From: DATBAT01 sp963824805
Lineage (GTDB): Bacteria; Acidobacteriota; Terriglobia; Terriglobales; Acidobacteriaceae
Length of the DNA stretch: 64,000 nucleotides
Reading direction: 5' to 3'
Assembly: GCA_963824805.1 (NCBI GenBank)
Contig: CAWGQZ010000065.1
Location: forward strand, 1 to 64,000
In this document: positions 55,374 through 64,000 of the stretch, piece by piece
How positions within the stretch are numbered: position 1 is the first letter of the stretch
Layout: each line of letters starts with the position of its first letter
Program-made: the position numbers and the translations under genes
Notes under the pieces: model-generated
What the model was told of the DNA's origin: nothing
The model's database searches: none
What the model saw: the letters and a program-made list of their open reading frames with translations, nothing else

Positions 55374-55820
55374 ATGAAAGCTCCATTCATTCTCGGTCGT
55401 CTTATATTTGGCGGATATTTTCTCTACAACGGCATGAATCACTTCTTGAAAACCAAACAGATGGCTCAATACGCAGGCTCCAAAAACGTGCCCAAACCCG
55501 AGATCGCTGTTACTGCTACGGGCGCAGCCCTGGTGCTCGGTGGGGCAAGCATTCTCCTGGGTGTTAAGCCTAAACTCGGCGCGGCGGCGCTTGTTGGATT
55601 TCTAGCGGGTGTGTCTCCGATCATGCATGATTTCTGGCGGCAGGAAGACTCAAACAAGCGCATGGAGGATATGATTCAGTTCACTAAGAACATGGCGCTC
55701 CTGGGAGGCACGATGGCCTTCATGGCGGTGGAAGAACCTTGGCCCGCGAGTGTTCCGGTGGCTCAACCCGGCAAGCTTGCGCGGGTCCGGAAGCTCGTTC
55801 GCAGAGAAGTCTGCGCCTGA
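55374..55820 (+). CDS. DoxX family membrane protein
   Basis: 148 residues with four transmembrane segments. It starts APFILGRLIFGGYFLYNGMNHF, the DoxX signature with the conserved G-R-x-x-x-G-x-x-F-x-x-x-G-x-x-H pattern. KPEIAVTATGAALVLGGASIL and FLAGVSPIMHDFWRQED follow. DoxX-type proteins are small quinone-linked or redox-associated membrane proteins; the function of this subgroup is unclear. ATG 55374 is chosen over the upstream in-frame GTG at 55317 because the family begins with this segment. The C-terminus (about 122-148) is a basic tail. Confidence 0.85.
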   Translation: MKAPFILGRLIFGGYFLYNGMNHFLKTKQMAQYAGSKNVPKPEIAVTATGAALVLGGASILLGVKPKLGAAALVGFLAGVSPIMHDFWRQEDSNKRMEDMIQFTKNMALLGGTMAFMAVEEPWPASVPVAQPGKLARVRKLVRREVCA

Positions 55821-55955
55821 TCCTGCAAGCTCGTTCGCGGTTGGATCTGTTCCAACAGAATAGGTCCAATCGCCCTTATCCTAGACTCAACTGACGCTTG
55901 ACTATCCATCGCGCCTCCCGGATGATGCGGAGCGATCACATTGGGAGGTTACGAA

Positions 55956-58232
55956 ATGCTTCGTCTCCGCCGAACGGCGTTCCTGCTAATTTTCTTCGCG
56001 GCTGGTTCTGCCTGGGGCCAACAGAAAACTGATCCGGCCATTGAGCGGCGCATCGACGCGTTGCTGAAGCAAATGACCATCGAAGAGAAAGCCGGTCAAC
56101 TCTCTCAGTTTGACGGCGACAACCCGCAAAATCTGGAGATTATCAAGCAAAGCGGGGCGGGATCGCTGCTCAACGTCTTAGGTACCGAGCGGGTGAATGC
56201 TGCTCAAAAGATTGCCGTAGAGCAGACTCGCCTCAAAATTCCTCTCATCTTCGGCTTCGATGTCATTCACGGCTACCGGACTATCTTCCCGGTTCCCATT
56301 GCCAGCGCCAGTAGCTTCGATCCGCAACTGATCGAGCAGTCGGAGCGCGTAGCAGCCAAGGAAGCCAGTGCTGCCGGAATCAAATGGACTTTCGCCCCCA
56401 TGGTCGATATTGCCCGCGACGTTCGCTGGGGCCGCATGGTGGAAGGCTCGGGCGAAGATCCATATTTGGGATCACTGGTCGGCTCCGCTCGCATCCGCGG
56501 CTTTCAGGGGACGAATATCGGCGACCCGCAGAGTGTCGTCGCCTGCGTGAAGCACTTCGCCGCCTATGGTGCAGCTGAGGGCGGACGTGACTACAACACC
56601 GTCGATATTTCCGAGCAGCTATTGCGCGAGGTCTATTTGCCCCCATTTCGTGCGGCGATAGACGCGGGCGTCGGAACTGTCATGTCTGCATTTGAAGACC
56701 TCAATGGTGTGCCTGCCACGGCAAATCATCACACCCTGACCGACATTCTGCGGAATGAGTGGAAGTTTCCCGGGTTTGTGGTCAGCGACTACAACTCGGT
56801 GAAAGAGTTGATTGCCCATGGCGTCGCCGCGGACGGAGCGGAAGCCGCATTGAAAGCCCTGCCTGCCGGCGTTGATATGAGCATGGTTGATGGACTGTAC
56901 CGGGACCATATCCCTGAATTGGTGAAGTCGGGCAAACTACCCGTGAGCGTGGTTGACGAATCCGTACGCCGCGTTCTGCGGGTAAAGTTCCAGGCCGGAT
57001 TGTTCGAGCATCCTTACGCCGATCCAAAGAGAGAAAACACCGATTTCCTGACGCAAGATAATTTGCAGGTCGCGCGCAACATGGCGCAGGAATCCATGAT
57101 TCTCCTCAAGAATGACAACAACATATTGCCCCTGGATAAAGCGACCAAGACCATTGCGGTGATCGGTCCACTGGCTGATGACAAAGCCAGCCAACTCGGC
57201 TCTTGGGTAGGAAATGGTCAAGCGATACATGCGGTGAGTCCTCTTGAGGGAATTCATGCCAAGTTGCAGAATGCGCAGATCTTCTACTCGGCCGGCGTCA
57301 CACTAGAGTCGCTCAGTCCACGCGTGATTACCGGTGGCCTTGTCGCTGCGCCCGCGCCGTCCAGCGCGACCGGCGCGGCCGGTGTGAACGCGGCAACTGG
57401 CCCAACCAGCATCGAAGATGCCGTCGCGGCCGCGCAGAAGGCTGACGCGGTAGTGATGTTCCTCGGAGAACCCGCCAGCATGACCGGAGAAGCGAGTTCT
57501 CGCGCCACCATTGATCTGCCCGGCAAACAACAAGAATTACTGGAGGCTGTGGCCGCAACCGGCAAGCCGTTGGTGCTCGTTCTCGAAAGCGGGCGTCCAC
57601 TGGATATCCGCTGGGCAAAAGAACATGCGGCTGCCATCGTGCAGGCTTGGTATCTCGGAACCGAGTCGGGGAATGCGATTGCCGACATCCTTTTCGGCGA
57701 CTCTTCCCCCAGTGCCCGGCTGCCAATTACCTGGCCGCAAATGGTCGGGCAGACGCCAATCTATTACAACCATAAGAGCACCGGACGTCCGACATCGCCC
57801 GATCGCTGGCACACCGGCTACCAGTACGACAGCAACGATCCGCTCTTTCCGTTTGGCTATGGCCTGACCTTCACCACGTTCAAGTACGACAATCTGCGGG
57901 TCTTGACGCCGAAGATTGCTGCCTCAGGAACTCTGCGCGTCAGCGCCGATATTCACAACAGCGGTTCGCGGCCCGGAACCGAGGTAGTGCAGCTTTACCT
58001 GCGTGACCGGGTGGCGCCCACCTCGCGCCCGGTGCGGGAGCTGAAAGGAATTTCGCGTGTCACCTTGGGTCCAGGAGAGAGCAAGACGGTTCAGTTCACG
58101 GTGAATGCCAACGACCTGGGTTCGTACGATCCAAAAATGTCGTGGGTTGTACCCACGGGCACGTATGACGTTTGGGTGGCTCCGAATGCAATGGAAGGGA
58201 TTCAAGGGGCCTTCGAAATAGCAGGGAAGTAG
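55956..58232 (+). CDS. Periplasmic beta-glucosidase (glycoside hydrolase family 3)
   Basis: A 758-residue exported GH3 enzyme that removes terminal beta-glucosyl (or xylosyl) units from oligosaccharides. A signal peptide (1-22, AWGQQ) is followed by the (beta/alpha)8 domain with KPFVVSDY-like GFVVSDYNSV, where the nucleophile is D278, and KHFAAYGAAEGGRDYN. The (alpha/beta)6 sandwich carries the acid/base region, and a C-terminal FnIII-like domain covers about 655-758 (GTLRVSADIHNSGSRPGTEV). The layout matches E. coli BglX. ATG 55956 with GGGAGG upstream is preferred over 55941. It is followed by a strong terminator and fits plant polysaccharide use together with the esterase at 49.8 kb. Confidence 0.93.
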   Translation: MLRLRRTAFLLIFFAAGSAWGQQKTDPAIERRIDALLKQMTIEEKAGQLSQFDGDNPQNLEIIKQSGAGSLLNVLGTERVNAAQKIAVEQTRLKIPLIFGFDVIHGYRTIFPVPIASASSFDPQLIEQSERVAAKEASAAGIKWTFAPMVDIARDVRWGRMVEGSGEDPYLGSLVGSARIRGFQGTNIGDPQSVVACVKHFAAYGAAEGGRDYNTVDISEQLLREVYLPPFRAAIDAGVGTVMSAFEDLNGVPATANHHTLTDILRNEWKFPGFVVSDYNSVKELIAHGVAADGAEAALKALPAGVDMSMVDGLYRDHIPELVKSGKLPVSVVDESVRRVLRVKFQAGLFEHPYADPKRENTDFLTQDNLQVARNMAQESMILLKNDNNILPLDKATKTIAVIGPLADDKASQLGSWVGNGQAIHAVSPLEGIHAKLQNAQIFYSAGVTLESLSPRVITGGLVAAPAPSSATGAAGVNAATGPTSIEDAVAAAQKADAVVMFLGEPASMTGEASSRATIDLPGKQQELLEAVAATGKPLVLVLESGRPLDIRWAKEHAAAIVQAWYLGTESGNAIADILFGDSSPSARLPITWPQMVGQTPIYYNHKSTGRPTSPDRWHTGYQYDSNDPLFPFGYGLTFTTFKYDNLRVLTPKIAASGTLRVSADIHNSGSRPGTEVVQLYLRDRVAPTSRPVRELKGISRVTLGPGESKTVQFTVNANDLGSYDPKMSWVVPTGTYDVWVAPNAMEGIQGAFEIAGK

Positions 58233-58249
58233 GCTGTTCGTGCTTCGCC

Positions 58250-58282
58250 GGTGGGGAGTCTTTATGCTCTCCACCTTCTTTT
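58250..58282 (+). terminator. Rho-independent terminator after the GH3 gene
   Basis: GGTGGGGAG (58250-58258) pairs with CTCTCCACC (58267-58275), nine pairs with one G-U, around an eight-base loop. TTCTTTT follows at 58276-58282. It begins 18 bases after the glucosidase stop. Confidence 0.8.
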
Positions 58283-58671
58283 GAACCGAGTCCTTCTTTC
58301 TTGTGGTGTTCGGGTGAAGGTTTGGTCACGGCTTCGATGTGTTGAACAATCACTGAGATTCTTCGGTTTGAGGGTTCGAGCGGATCCTTGGCCGTGGCCG
58401 CTGGCTAATCACTCGAACATTTCTTCGTATTCCATTGAATAACAATAGCTTACCGATAGCACGCCCGTGCTATTCCCGAAGGCAATGGAATTTCGTAGAT
58501 TCCTAGGCGAGCAGTTCTGGGGGAGGGCTGCCCGGGCGTCTCTGGACTCGAAAGAGTCGGGACGCCCGTTATTATTTCGCCACACTCCATTGGCCGTCGA
58601 GGAGATCCTCAGTCCCGGGCAGTCTTGTTGAGGCCGCAAACCGCTTCCCTCCAGTTATAATTCCGCCACTC
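58283..58671. other. Spacer between GH3 and kinase genes, with a second hairpin
   Basis: About 390 bases without a gene. A composite hairpin spans 58534-58567: outer stem GGGCGTC with GACGCCC, inner stem GACTC with GAGTC capped by GAAA, followed by GTTATTATTT. It could be a terminator or a 5'-leader structure of the kinase gene, which starts about 105 bases later. The remainder presumably holds the kinase promoter. Confidence 0.5.
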
Positions 58672-61233
58672 ATGGCATTCGCAGCGGATACCCAGCTGGG
58701 GCCTTACAAAATCATCTCCTTAATCGGTTCTGGTGGCATGGGAGAGGTGTATCGCGCGCGCGATACTCGACTTCAGCGCGATATCGCACTGAAGGTTCTT
58801 CCTCCGTCTTTCACCGCTGACCCGGACCGCTTGCGCCGTTTCGAGCAGGAGGCGCGAGCCGTCGCGGCTTTAAATCATCCCAATATTGTTTCTGTCCACG
58901 ATGTTGGCAATGCCAGCGGCGTTCATTACATCGTCTCCGAACTGCTCGAGGGCGAAACCCTGCGCGCCCGCATCACCGACGCTGGAATGCCGCCTCGCAA
59001 AGCGATCGAGCTTGCGGTGCAACTGGCCCATGGCCTGGCCGCCGCCCACGACAAAGGGATCGTTCATCGCGACCTGAAGCCCGAAAACATTTTTGTCAGC
59101 CGTCAGGGACGCGTCAAAATCCTCGACTTCGGTCTCGCCAAGTTGCGTTCATTGTCCGGGCTCGAATCGGCAGATGGCGCCACTGTGGCGGAAACCAATG
59201 CCGGCCAGGTTTTGGGCACAGCCGGCTACATGTCGCCTGAGCAGGTGCGAGGCGAGCCCGCCGATCATCGCTCCGATATTTTCAGCTTTGGCAGCATTCT
59301 CTACGAAATGCTCAACGGGCAGCGCGCTTTCAAGCACGACACCGGCGCCGAGACCATGACTGCCATTCTCAACGAGGACCCACCAGACTTCTCCAGCCGC
59401 AGCGGCCAGGTCACTCCAGCACTGGAGCGAATTGTTCGCCATTGCCTGGAAAAGCAGCCCGCGCAGCGCTTCCAGTCGGCACACGACATTGCATTTGATC
59501 TGGAATCGATCTCGGGCCTTTCTGGAACCGCGGCCACTCCGGTTATCACCTCGTCACGAAAACGATGGGTGTTCCCGGCAATGGCCGGCCTGATCATCCT
59601 GACCTCGATTGCTGCCATAAGCGCCTGGCTGCGTCCCAACGCCGAGGAATTCCATCCCAAGCTCCACCGAATAACTTTCCGCAGGGGAACCCTGTGGGGC
59701 GCCCGGTTCACGCCGGAAGGAAACCTTATCTACAGCGCAGCCTGGGAGGGTAAGCCGGCGGAAGTTTTTGCCGCGCAAAGCGGAAGCACAGAGTCACGGT
59801 CTTTGGACTTGAAGAGCGCCAATATCCTGGCAATCTCTTCCTCGGGAGAGTTGGCGGTCGCCACTAACTACCACTATGTGGAAGGTTTCGAGTACGGAGG
59901 TATGCTGGCACGTGCCCCCCAAGGCGGTGGTGCTCCGCGCGATATCATCGATTCCGTGGAGTATGCCGATTGGGCTCCCGATGGCAGCGCGATCGCCGTA
60001 GTTCGCCGCGTGGCCGGAAAAGTCAGAATGGAATACCCTCTCGGAAAGGTTGTGTATGAAACCGCCGGATGGGTAAGTCACCCGCGGGTATCCCCTGACG
60101 GCAAGCTGGTCGCATTCATCGACCATCCTTTGGCCCGCGACGATGCCGGTAGCATCGCGACGGTGGACCAGGCCGGTAACAAAAAGACGTTAAGCGAAGG
60201 CTTCATCAGCGCGCAGGGGTTGGCATGGCATCCCGGGAAGAATGAGATCTGGTTCACTGCCACCACTTCCGGTTCCAGCCGGGAGCTACGCGCGGTCACG
60301 CTTTCGGGCAGGGAGCGGCTCATCTATCTCGGCACCGGCACTTTGACCCTCCACGATATTTTCAAGGATGGCCGGGTGATGTTCTCGCGAGATGACATGC
60401 GCGCTGGTATGGCGGGACTTGCTCCGGGCGAGAAAATCGAACGCGACCTTAGCTGGCACGACTGGACCATACCGCGAGACATGAGCGACGACGGCAAGCT
60501 TGTGGCCTTCGACGAGACCGGGGAAGCCGGCGGCGAAACTGGCGCGATCTATGTGCGCGGCAGCGATGGCTCCGCCGCAGTGAGGTTAGGCGATGGTCGC
60601 ACCCCAACACTCTCCCCGGATGGAAAGCGAGTGTTGGCCAGCAATTTTCCTCGGCGTCGCGACCTGGTCGAACTTCCCACCGGTGCGGGTGAGTCACGAA
60701 CCATCGCCACGGGGGACGTTCAGGTACACCAGGCATACTTTTTTCCGGATGGCCGGCACATCCTGGAGATTGGTAGCACCTCTGCTGGTCATGGTCTGCG
60801 GCTTTGGGTCCAGGACTCTCAAGGCGGAGCACCCAAAGCCATCAGTCCCGAAGGCATTAGCCTTCGCTATCGCGGCGCCATTTCGCCCGACGGCACCCGG
60901 GTGGCAGCAAGAGACCCTCAGGGGCAATTAATGCTTTATTCGGTTGCTGACGGAACACCTCAGGCAGTTCCGGGAGGTCAGGAAGGAGACGAACCGGTGC
61001 GCTGGACCGCGGATGGAAAGGTCCTATTGGTAGGCCGTCCCGGTACTCCTACTCAGGTGTTCGGTATCGAGTTCCCCAGTGGTACGCGAAAACTTTTCAA
61101 AACTCTAACCGCGGTCGACCCTACCGGACTTATCGACAGCTCAGCCCCCGATTTCTCCCGCGACCTCTCGAGCTACGTCTACTCCTACACGCGGATAACA
61201 TCCGATCTCTATATCGTGGAGGGGTTGAAATAG
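58672..61233 (+). CDS. Transmembrane Ser/Thr protein kinase with C-terminal PD40/WD40-like propeller
   Basis: 853 residues. The N-terminal Hanks-type kinase domain has the glycine loop GSGGMGEVY (19-27), ATP-anchoring K41, catalytic loop HRDLKPEN (132-139, D134), DFG (152-154) and GTAGYMSPEQ, the APE-equivalent. One membrane segment covers about 299-319. The ~530-residue exterior part is a PD40/TolB-like beta-propeller with repeated strands such as VSPDGKLVAF, LSPDGKRVL and ISPDGTRVA. The propeller probably senses a periplasmic ligand and the kinase phosphorylates cytoplasmic targets, possibly recognised by FHA proteins like the one at 29-30.7 kb (an inference). This architecture is widespread in Acidobacteria. 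ATG 58672 is the only good start. Confidence 0.93.
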   Translation: MAFAADTQLGPYKIISLIGSGGMGEVYRARDTRLQRDIALKVLPPSFTADPDRLRRFEQEARAVAALNHPNIVSVHDVGNASGVHYIVSELLEGETLRARITDAGMPPRKAIELAVQLAHGLAAAHDKGIVHRDLKPENIFVSRQGRVKILDFGLAKLRSLSGLESADGATVAETNAGQVLGTAGYMSPEQVRGEPADHRSDIFSFGSILYEMLNGQRAFKHDTGAETMTAILNEDPPDFSSRSGQVTPALERIVRHCLEKQPAQRFQSAHDIAFDLESISGLSGTAATPVITSSRKRWVFPAMAGLIILTSIAAISAWLRPNAEEFHPKLHRITFRRGTLWGARFTPEGNLIYSAAWEGKPAEVFAAQSGSTESRSLDLKSANILAISSSGELAVATNYHYVEGFEYGGMLARAPQGGGAPRDIIDSVEYADWAPDGSAIAVVRRVAGKVRMEYPLGKVVYETAGWVSHPRVSPDGKLVAFIDHPLARDDAGSIATVDQAGNKKTLSEGFISAQGLAWHPGKNEIWFTATTSGSSRELRAVTLSGRERLIYLGTGTLTLHDIFKDGRVMFSRDDMRAGMAGLAPGEKIERDLSWHDWTIPRDMSDDGKLVAFDETGEAGGETGAIYVRGSDGSAAVRLGDGRTPTLSPDGKRVLASNFPRRRDLVELPTGAGESRTIATGDVQVHQAYFFPDGRHILEIGSTSAGHGLRLWVQDSQGGAPKAISPEGISLRYRGAISPDGTRVAARDPQGQLMLYSVADGTPQAVPGGQEGDEPVRWTADGKVLLVGRPGTPTQVFGIEFPSGTRKLFKTLTAVDPTGLIDSSAPDFSRDLSSYVYSYTRITSDLYIVEGLK

Positions 61234-61311
61234 CGCTGGTTACGATCGAGCCAGTCCCACCGCTTCCATTCCGATTGAAACCGGGCGTCCCCTAAACTGA
61301 TTCGGCCGTCC

Positions 61312-62136
61312 TCAATAGGTCGAAATAGTGAAATTCACGGTAATGCGGGCCTCGGTATCGACCGGCCGTCCCCCCTGGAAGTATGGTTTAAAGTGCCATT
61401 GTTTCACCGCTTCCATGGCGGCACTTGAAAGAATCGCAGGCCCGCTCAAGACTCGCAGGTCTTCGATGTTTCCTTCTCTGCCGATCAGCGCTTGCAGCAC
61501 TACCGCACCCTGTACCTTCATCTGCTTTGCTAATAAGGGGTAGCTCGGTTCGACTGGTCGCGTGACAATTTGGGCGGTCTCGGGAGACATGCGTACCGAT
61601 GCGGTTGCATCGACCGGAGGACGCGCCGTCGCCTCCAAGGTAGTTTCCGATGACGGAGTGGCCGGCTGGCCTGCGTCATCCTGCAGGTCGACCTTGATCG
61701 TGTTGTTTTTCGGTTGCAGCGTACGGCGCTGGCCGCCCGCTACCACCTCGACTTCGAGCGGAGGCAACACCTTGCGCTGGCTGGCCGTGATCGATGGTCC
61801 AGCGACTTCAGGGAAAGACTCCGTGCTGGCCGCAGGCAGTACGGGTGCCTTTTGTTTCGTGCGCGAAGTTACAGGTGACGTAACCGGTGGCGTTTCCGTT
61901 GTAGGTTTTGGGGACACTGAAGCTGAACTCGTCCCTGTGGCTGGAGAGGACTCGGACGCCACATCGGGTGGGAACCAGAACTGCCAGTCTTTCACCAGCA
62001 CCAGCACCAAGGCCAGGGACAGAATCCCCAGCGCCATTAACATCTGGCGGCGTTGCTTATTGGCTGTGCGGGGGTCCACAGCCATCAGATTTTCTTGATC
62101 AAATTCCTCAGTTCGATTGTCCTCAAGTCTGGACAT
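61312..62136 (-). CDS. TonB-like energy transducer
   Basis: 274 residues with a short cytoplasmic N-terminus, a single membrane anchor at about 33-48 (LMALGILSLALVLVLV), a Pro/Thr/Ser-rich periplasmic linker and a C-terminal TonB domain (about 195-274). The latter reads EPSYPLLAKQMKVQGAVVLQALIGREG through AMEAVKQWHFKPYFQGGRPV. Such proteins couple ExbB/ExbD-driven motion to outer-membrane receptors like the one at 23-26.5 kb. ATG 62136 is preferred to the in-frame upstream one at 62154. No exbB or exbD gene lies in the window. It converges with the kinase gene. Confidence 0.88.
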   Translation of the reverse strand: MSRLEDNRTEEFDQENLMAVDPRTANKQRRQMLMALGILSLALVLVLVKDWQFWFPPDVASESSPATGTSSASVSPKPTTETPPVTSPVTSRTKQKAPVLPAASTESFPEVAGPSITASQRKVLPPLEVEVVAGGQRRTLQPKNNTIKVDLQDDAGQPATPSSETTLEATARPPVDATASVRMSPETAQIVTRPVEPSYPLLAKQMKVQGAVVLQALIGREGNIEDLRVLSGPAILSSAAMEAVKQWHFKPYFQGGRPVDTEARITVNFTISTY

Positions 62137-62281
62137 TGCCCTTATCCTCCCCAATTGACTGCTTAGTATGCCCCGAAATCTTTGCTGAGGCTAGCAAGAA
62201 GCAGTGTCGTTTGGGCGCTACTGCGTGACTACTCAGTGGCTACCACACGCAAGGGAGGGCAGGTATTCGTGAACTAACTCG

Positions 62282-63559
62282 TTAGCAAACCAATTCGTCT
62301 CGTGTGAGACGAAGGCCGTTCAAATTTCCCAGTACCGTTACCGCGATCGATTCGGTGCGGAAGAATTGGTCGGCGAAGGTCTTAATCTCTTCCGCGGTCA
62401 CCGCCTCGATCTTCTGAATCAATTCGTCCATGCCATAAAACCGGTCAAAGTACATCTCCTGCCGCGCCAGGTTAGACATGCGGGCAGTCGATGATTCCAG
62501 CGATAGCATCAAGCTGCCCTTTAACTGGTCTTTGGCGCGCCGCAATTCTTCTTGTGAAACCAATTCTGACTTGAGCTTCCGGAACTCTGAGACTACCGAC
62601 TTCACCACTTTGCCCGCAGACTCGCGCGAGGTGCCGGCATAGACCGAGAGGCATCCCGTGTCTCGGTAGGGATTCAAATCGCTATAGATCGCGTAGGCCA
62701 ATCCCTGTCGTTCCCGAATATTTTGGAACAGCCGGGAACTCATACCGCCGCCGAGAATCGTGTTCAGAATGTAAGACGCATAGCGGCCTTCATGAGCGAT
62801 GGCATAAGAAGGAACCCCCACGCAGATTTGCACCTGCTCCAGGGACTTCTTGTTGCGCATGATGATGCGCGGAACAATTTTGGGAGCTTGGCTATGAAAG
62901 CCATTCTTGCGCGGCTTCATCTGGTCGAAATGCTTCGACACCAGTTCCACGAATTGCTCGTGCTGCAGACTGCCCGCGGCACAGACAATTACGTTCCCGG
63001 GGATGAACCGCTCGGCAAAAAAGTTCTGCACTGGCCCTTGGTCGAACCGCTTGACCGTATCCTTTGTGCCAAGAATCGGTTTACCGAGAGGATGATCCTT
63101 CCAGAAATTCTGCGTGAAAATCTCGTGCACCAGATAATCCGGATTATCCTCGTCCATCTTGATTTCTTCGAGGATGACCCCGCGCTCGCGGCTGAGGTCT
63201 TGTGCATCGAATGTCGGATTGAGCACTAAATCACTGAGAACATCGAGAGCAATGGGCAAATGCTCATCTAATACTTTCACATTGAAGCAGATGCATTCCT
63301 TGGCTGTGAATGCGTCCATGTTCCCGCCAATGGAATCCACCTGGCGGGCGATGTCCTCTGCGGAACGATGCTTCGTTCCTTTGAACACCATGTGTTCCAC
63401 AAAGTGCGAAATCCCGTTTACCTGGGGGTCTTCATCGCGCGATCCCGTCTTGATCCAGATCCCAATCGACACCGAGCGAATATGCTGCATCTCCTCGGTT
63501 ATGACCATCAAACCGTTCGGCAGCACCTGGCGTCGAATATTGCGCACTTCTTCAACCAT
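62282..63559 (-). CDS. M16 family zinc peptidase (processing-protease-like)
   Basis: 425 residues. The inverted zinc motif is H52-F-V-E-H56 in GISHFVEHMVFKG, where E55 is the catalytic base. The third ligand is E132 in RGVILEEIKMDEDNP, about 76 residues later as expected. The C-terminal half has GGGMSSRLFQNIRERQGLAY, the substrate-binding R/Y region of the family. Such peptidases cleave small unfolded peptides in bacteria, and YmxG/PqqL-like members have diverse roles. No signal peptide is seen, so a cytoplasmic location is likely. ATG 63559 precedes the conserved N-terminal strand (VRNIRRQVLPNGL); in-frame ATGs up to 63610 are less likely. Confidence 0.9.
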   Translation of the reverse strand: MVEEVRNIRRQVLPNGLMVITEEMQHIRSVSIGIWIKTGSRDEDPQVNGISHFVEHMVFKGTKHRSAEDIARQVDSIGGNMDAFTAKECICFNVKVLDEHLPIALDVLSDLVLNPTFDAQDLSRERGVILEEIKMDEDNPDYLVHEIFTQNFWKDHPLGKPILGTKDTVKRFDQGPVQNFFAERFIPGNVIVCAAGSLQHEQFVELVSKHFDQMKPRKNGFHSQAPKIVPRIIMRNKKSLEQVQICVGVPSYAIAHEGRYASYILNTILGGGMSSRLFQNIRERQGLAYAIYSDLNPYRDTGCLSVYAGTSRESAGKVVKSVVSEFRKLKSELVSQEELRRAKDQLKGSLMLSLESSTARMSNLARQEMYFDRFYGMDELIQKIEAVTAEEIKTFADQFFRTESIAVTVLGNLNGLRLTRDELVC

Positions 63560-63759
63560 GATATTTTCGGCCTGCGGGAGGAGGGGTCCGGACATCAACC
63601 CCGTAACCATTGTTACACATCGAAACCCTGAAAGGTGAACGCAATAACCTTTATTATCAGTAGTTTAAACCAGCCACTCCAAGATTCTTCATTTGCCGGC
63701 CGTCGCCGCCCTGCTTCCTCTACAATCGCTCGTAAAGAAGCTTTCGCCGCGTTGGATGC

Positions 63760-64000
63760 ATGAAACCTAGCCTACAGAGCGCACTACTTGGCCTTGATCT
63801 TCAAGAGCTTACGTCGATTGCCGAAAAGTCCGGCCAGCCGTCATTTCGTGGCCGTCAAATAATGGACGCCGTCTACCGCAGCGGGTAGATTCGATTGATC
63901 AAATCTCGACCCTCCCACAAAACTTCAGGACGTCCCTAAACGAAAACTATTCACTTGCATTGCCGCGGATCGAAAAGACATTTGTTTCCTCGGATGGAAC
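63760..64000 (+). CDS. rlmN: 23S rRNA (adenine-2503-C2)-methyltransferase RlmN, N-terminal part, frameshifted near 63878 and cut by the window end
   Basis: RlmN is a radical SAM enzyme that methylates A2503 of 23S rRNA and A37 of some tRNAs. The visible N-terminal domain begins at ATG 63760 with SLQSALLGLDLQELTSIAEK and GQPSFRGRQIMDAVYR, typical of the family. The frame then hits TAG at 63886-63888. One missing base near 63878 restores YRQRVDSIDQISTLPQNFRT and LPRIEKTFVSSDGT, which runs off the window end before the C-x3-C-x2-C cluster. The frameshift is most likely a sequence error in an essential-type housekeeping gene. Confidence 0.8.

Noticed and set aside
1..64000. CRISPR arrays, toxin-antitoxin, restriction-modification or phage genes
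   Set aside because: I looked for regularly spaced repeats, Cas motifs, integrase and transposase signatures and found none.

Overview
The window joins two kinds of DNA. Positions 1 to about 6,420 are very AT-rich. They carry an archaeal/eukaryotic-type ATP-dependent DNA ligase, a broken 2-keto-acid decarboxylase gene, a small ABM-like gene and the front half of a Cys/Met-rich four-helix-bundle protein, separated by long gene-poor AT-rich spacers. This looks like a soil ammonia-oxidising thaumarchaeon (Nitrososphaerales; a Nitrosocosmicus-like genome is my inference). From about 6,420 to the end the DNA is GC-rich and densely coding. Its content is typical of Acidobacteriota (Terriglobia/Koribacter-like): a large carboxypeptidase-regulatory/TonB-type receptor, CRTAC1 and TPR secreted proteins, a TIGR03118 protein, Ser/Thr kinase-propeller fusions and futalosine-pathway menaquinone genes. 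The change is abrupt and falls inside one open reading frame, so a chimeric contig or clone is the simplest explanation. A real inter-domain junction would need spanning reads.

Layout of the bacterial part. 6.6-17.5 kb: an extended SDR, a gene-poor stretch, a lipoprotein beta-propeller, a cytochrome/copper-monooxygenase-like secreted protein, a TPR protein, a CRTAC1 protein, a truncated GIY-YIG-like gene and tRNA-Asp(GTC). 18-28 kb: a TIGR03118 protein, Gfo/Idh/MocA oxidoreductase, trans-sulfuration PLP enzyme, atypical SDR, giant outer-membrane receptor coupled to a CMD-family protein, and a sodium/solute symporter. 29-36 kb: a FHA-GAF-PP2C phosphatase with a STAS partner, then four multispanning GT-C/GT87-like proteins. 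36-40 kb: a hydrolase, aroA, a secreted protein and a ThiF/MoeB-type enzyme. 40-49.7 kb: an envelope cluster of Omp85 protein, SurA-like chaperone, TamB, Pcm and a UbiA-type prenyltransferase (probably MqnP). 49.8-64 kb: an esterase, divergent serine hydrolase/TetR pair, mqnE, nucleoside hydrolase, DoxX, GH3 glucosidase, kinase-propeller, TonB-like protein, M16 protease and the start of rlmN.

A second window-wide feature is the number of single-base lesions. At least twelve genes or likely genes on both sides of the junction read perfectly through two frames once one base is added or removed. This density in unrelated genes fits residual sequencing indels better than natural decay, and I have annotated these genes across their frameshifts.

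I found no CRISPR array, rRNA, insertion sequence or defence island. No new system stands out. The points most worth checking are the archaeal/bacterial junction, the secreted redox/propeller cluster, the receptor-CMD coupling, the GT-C block and the truncated GIY-YIG-like gene beside the tRNA.
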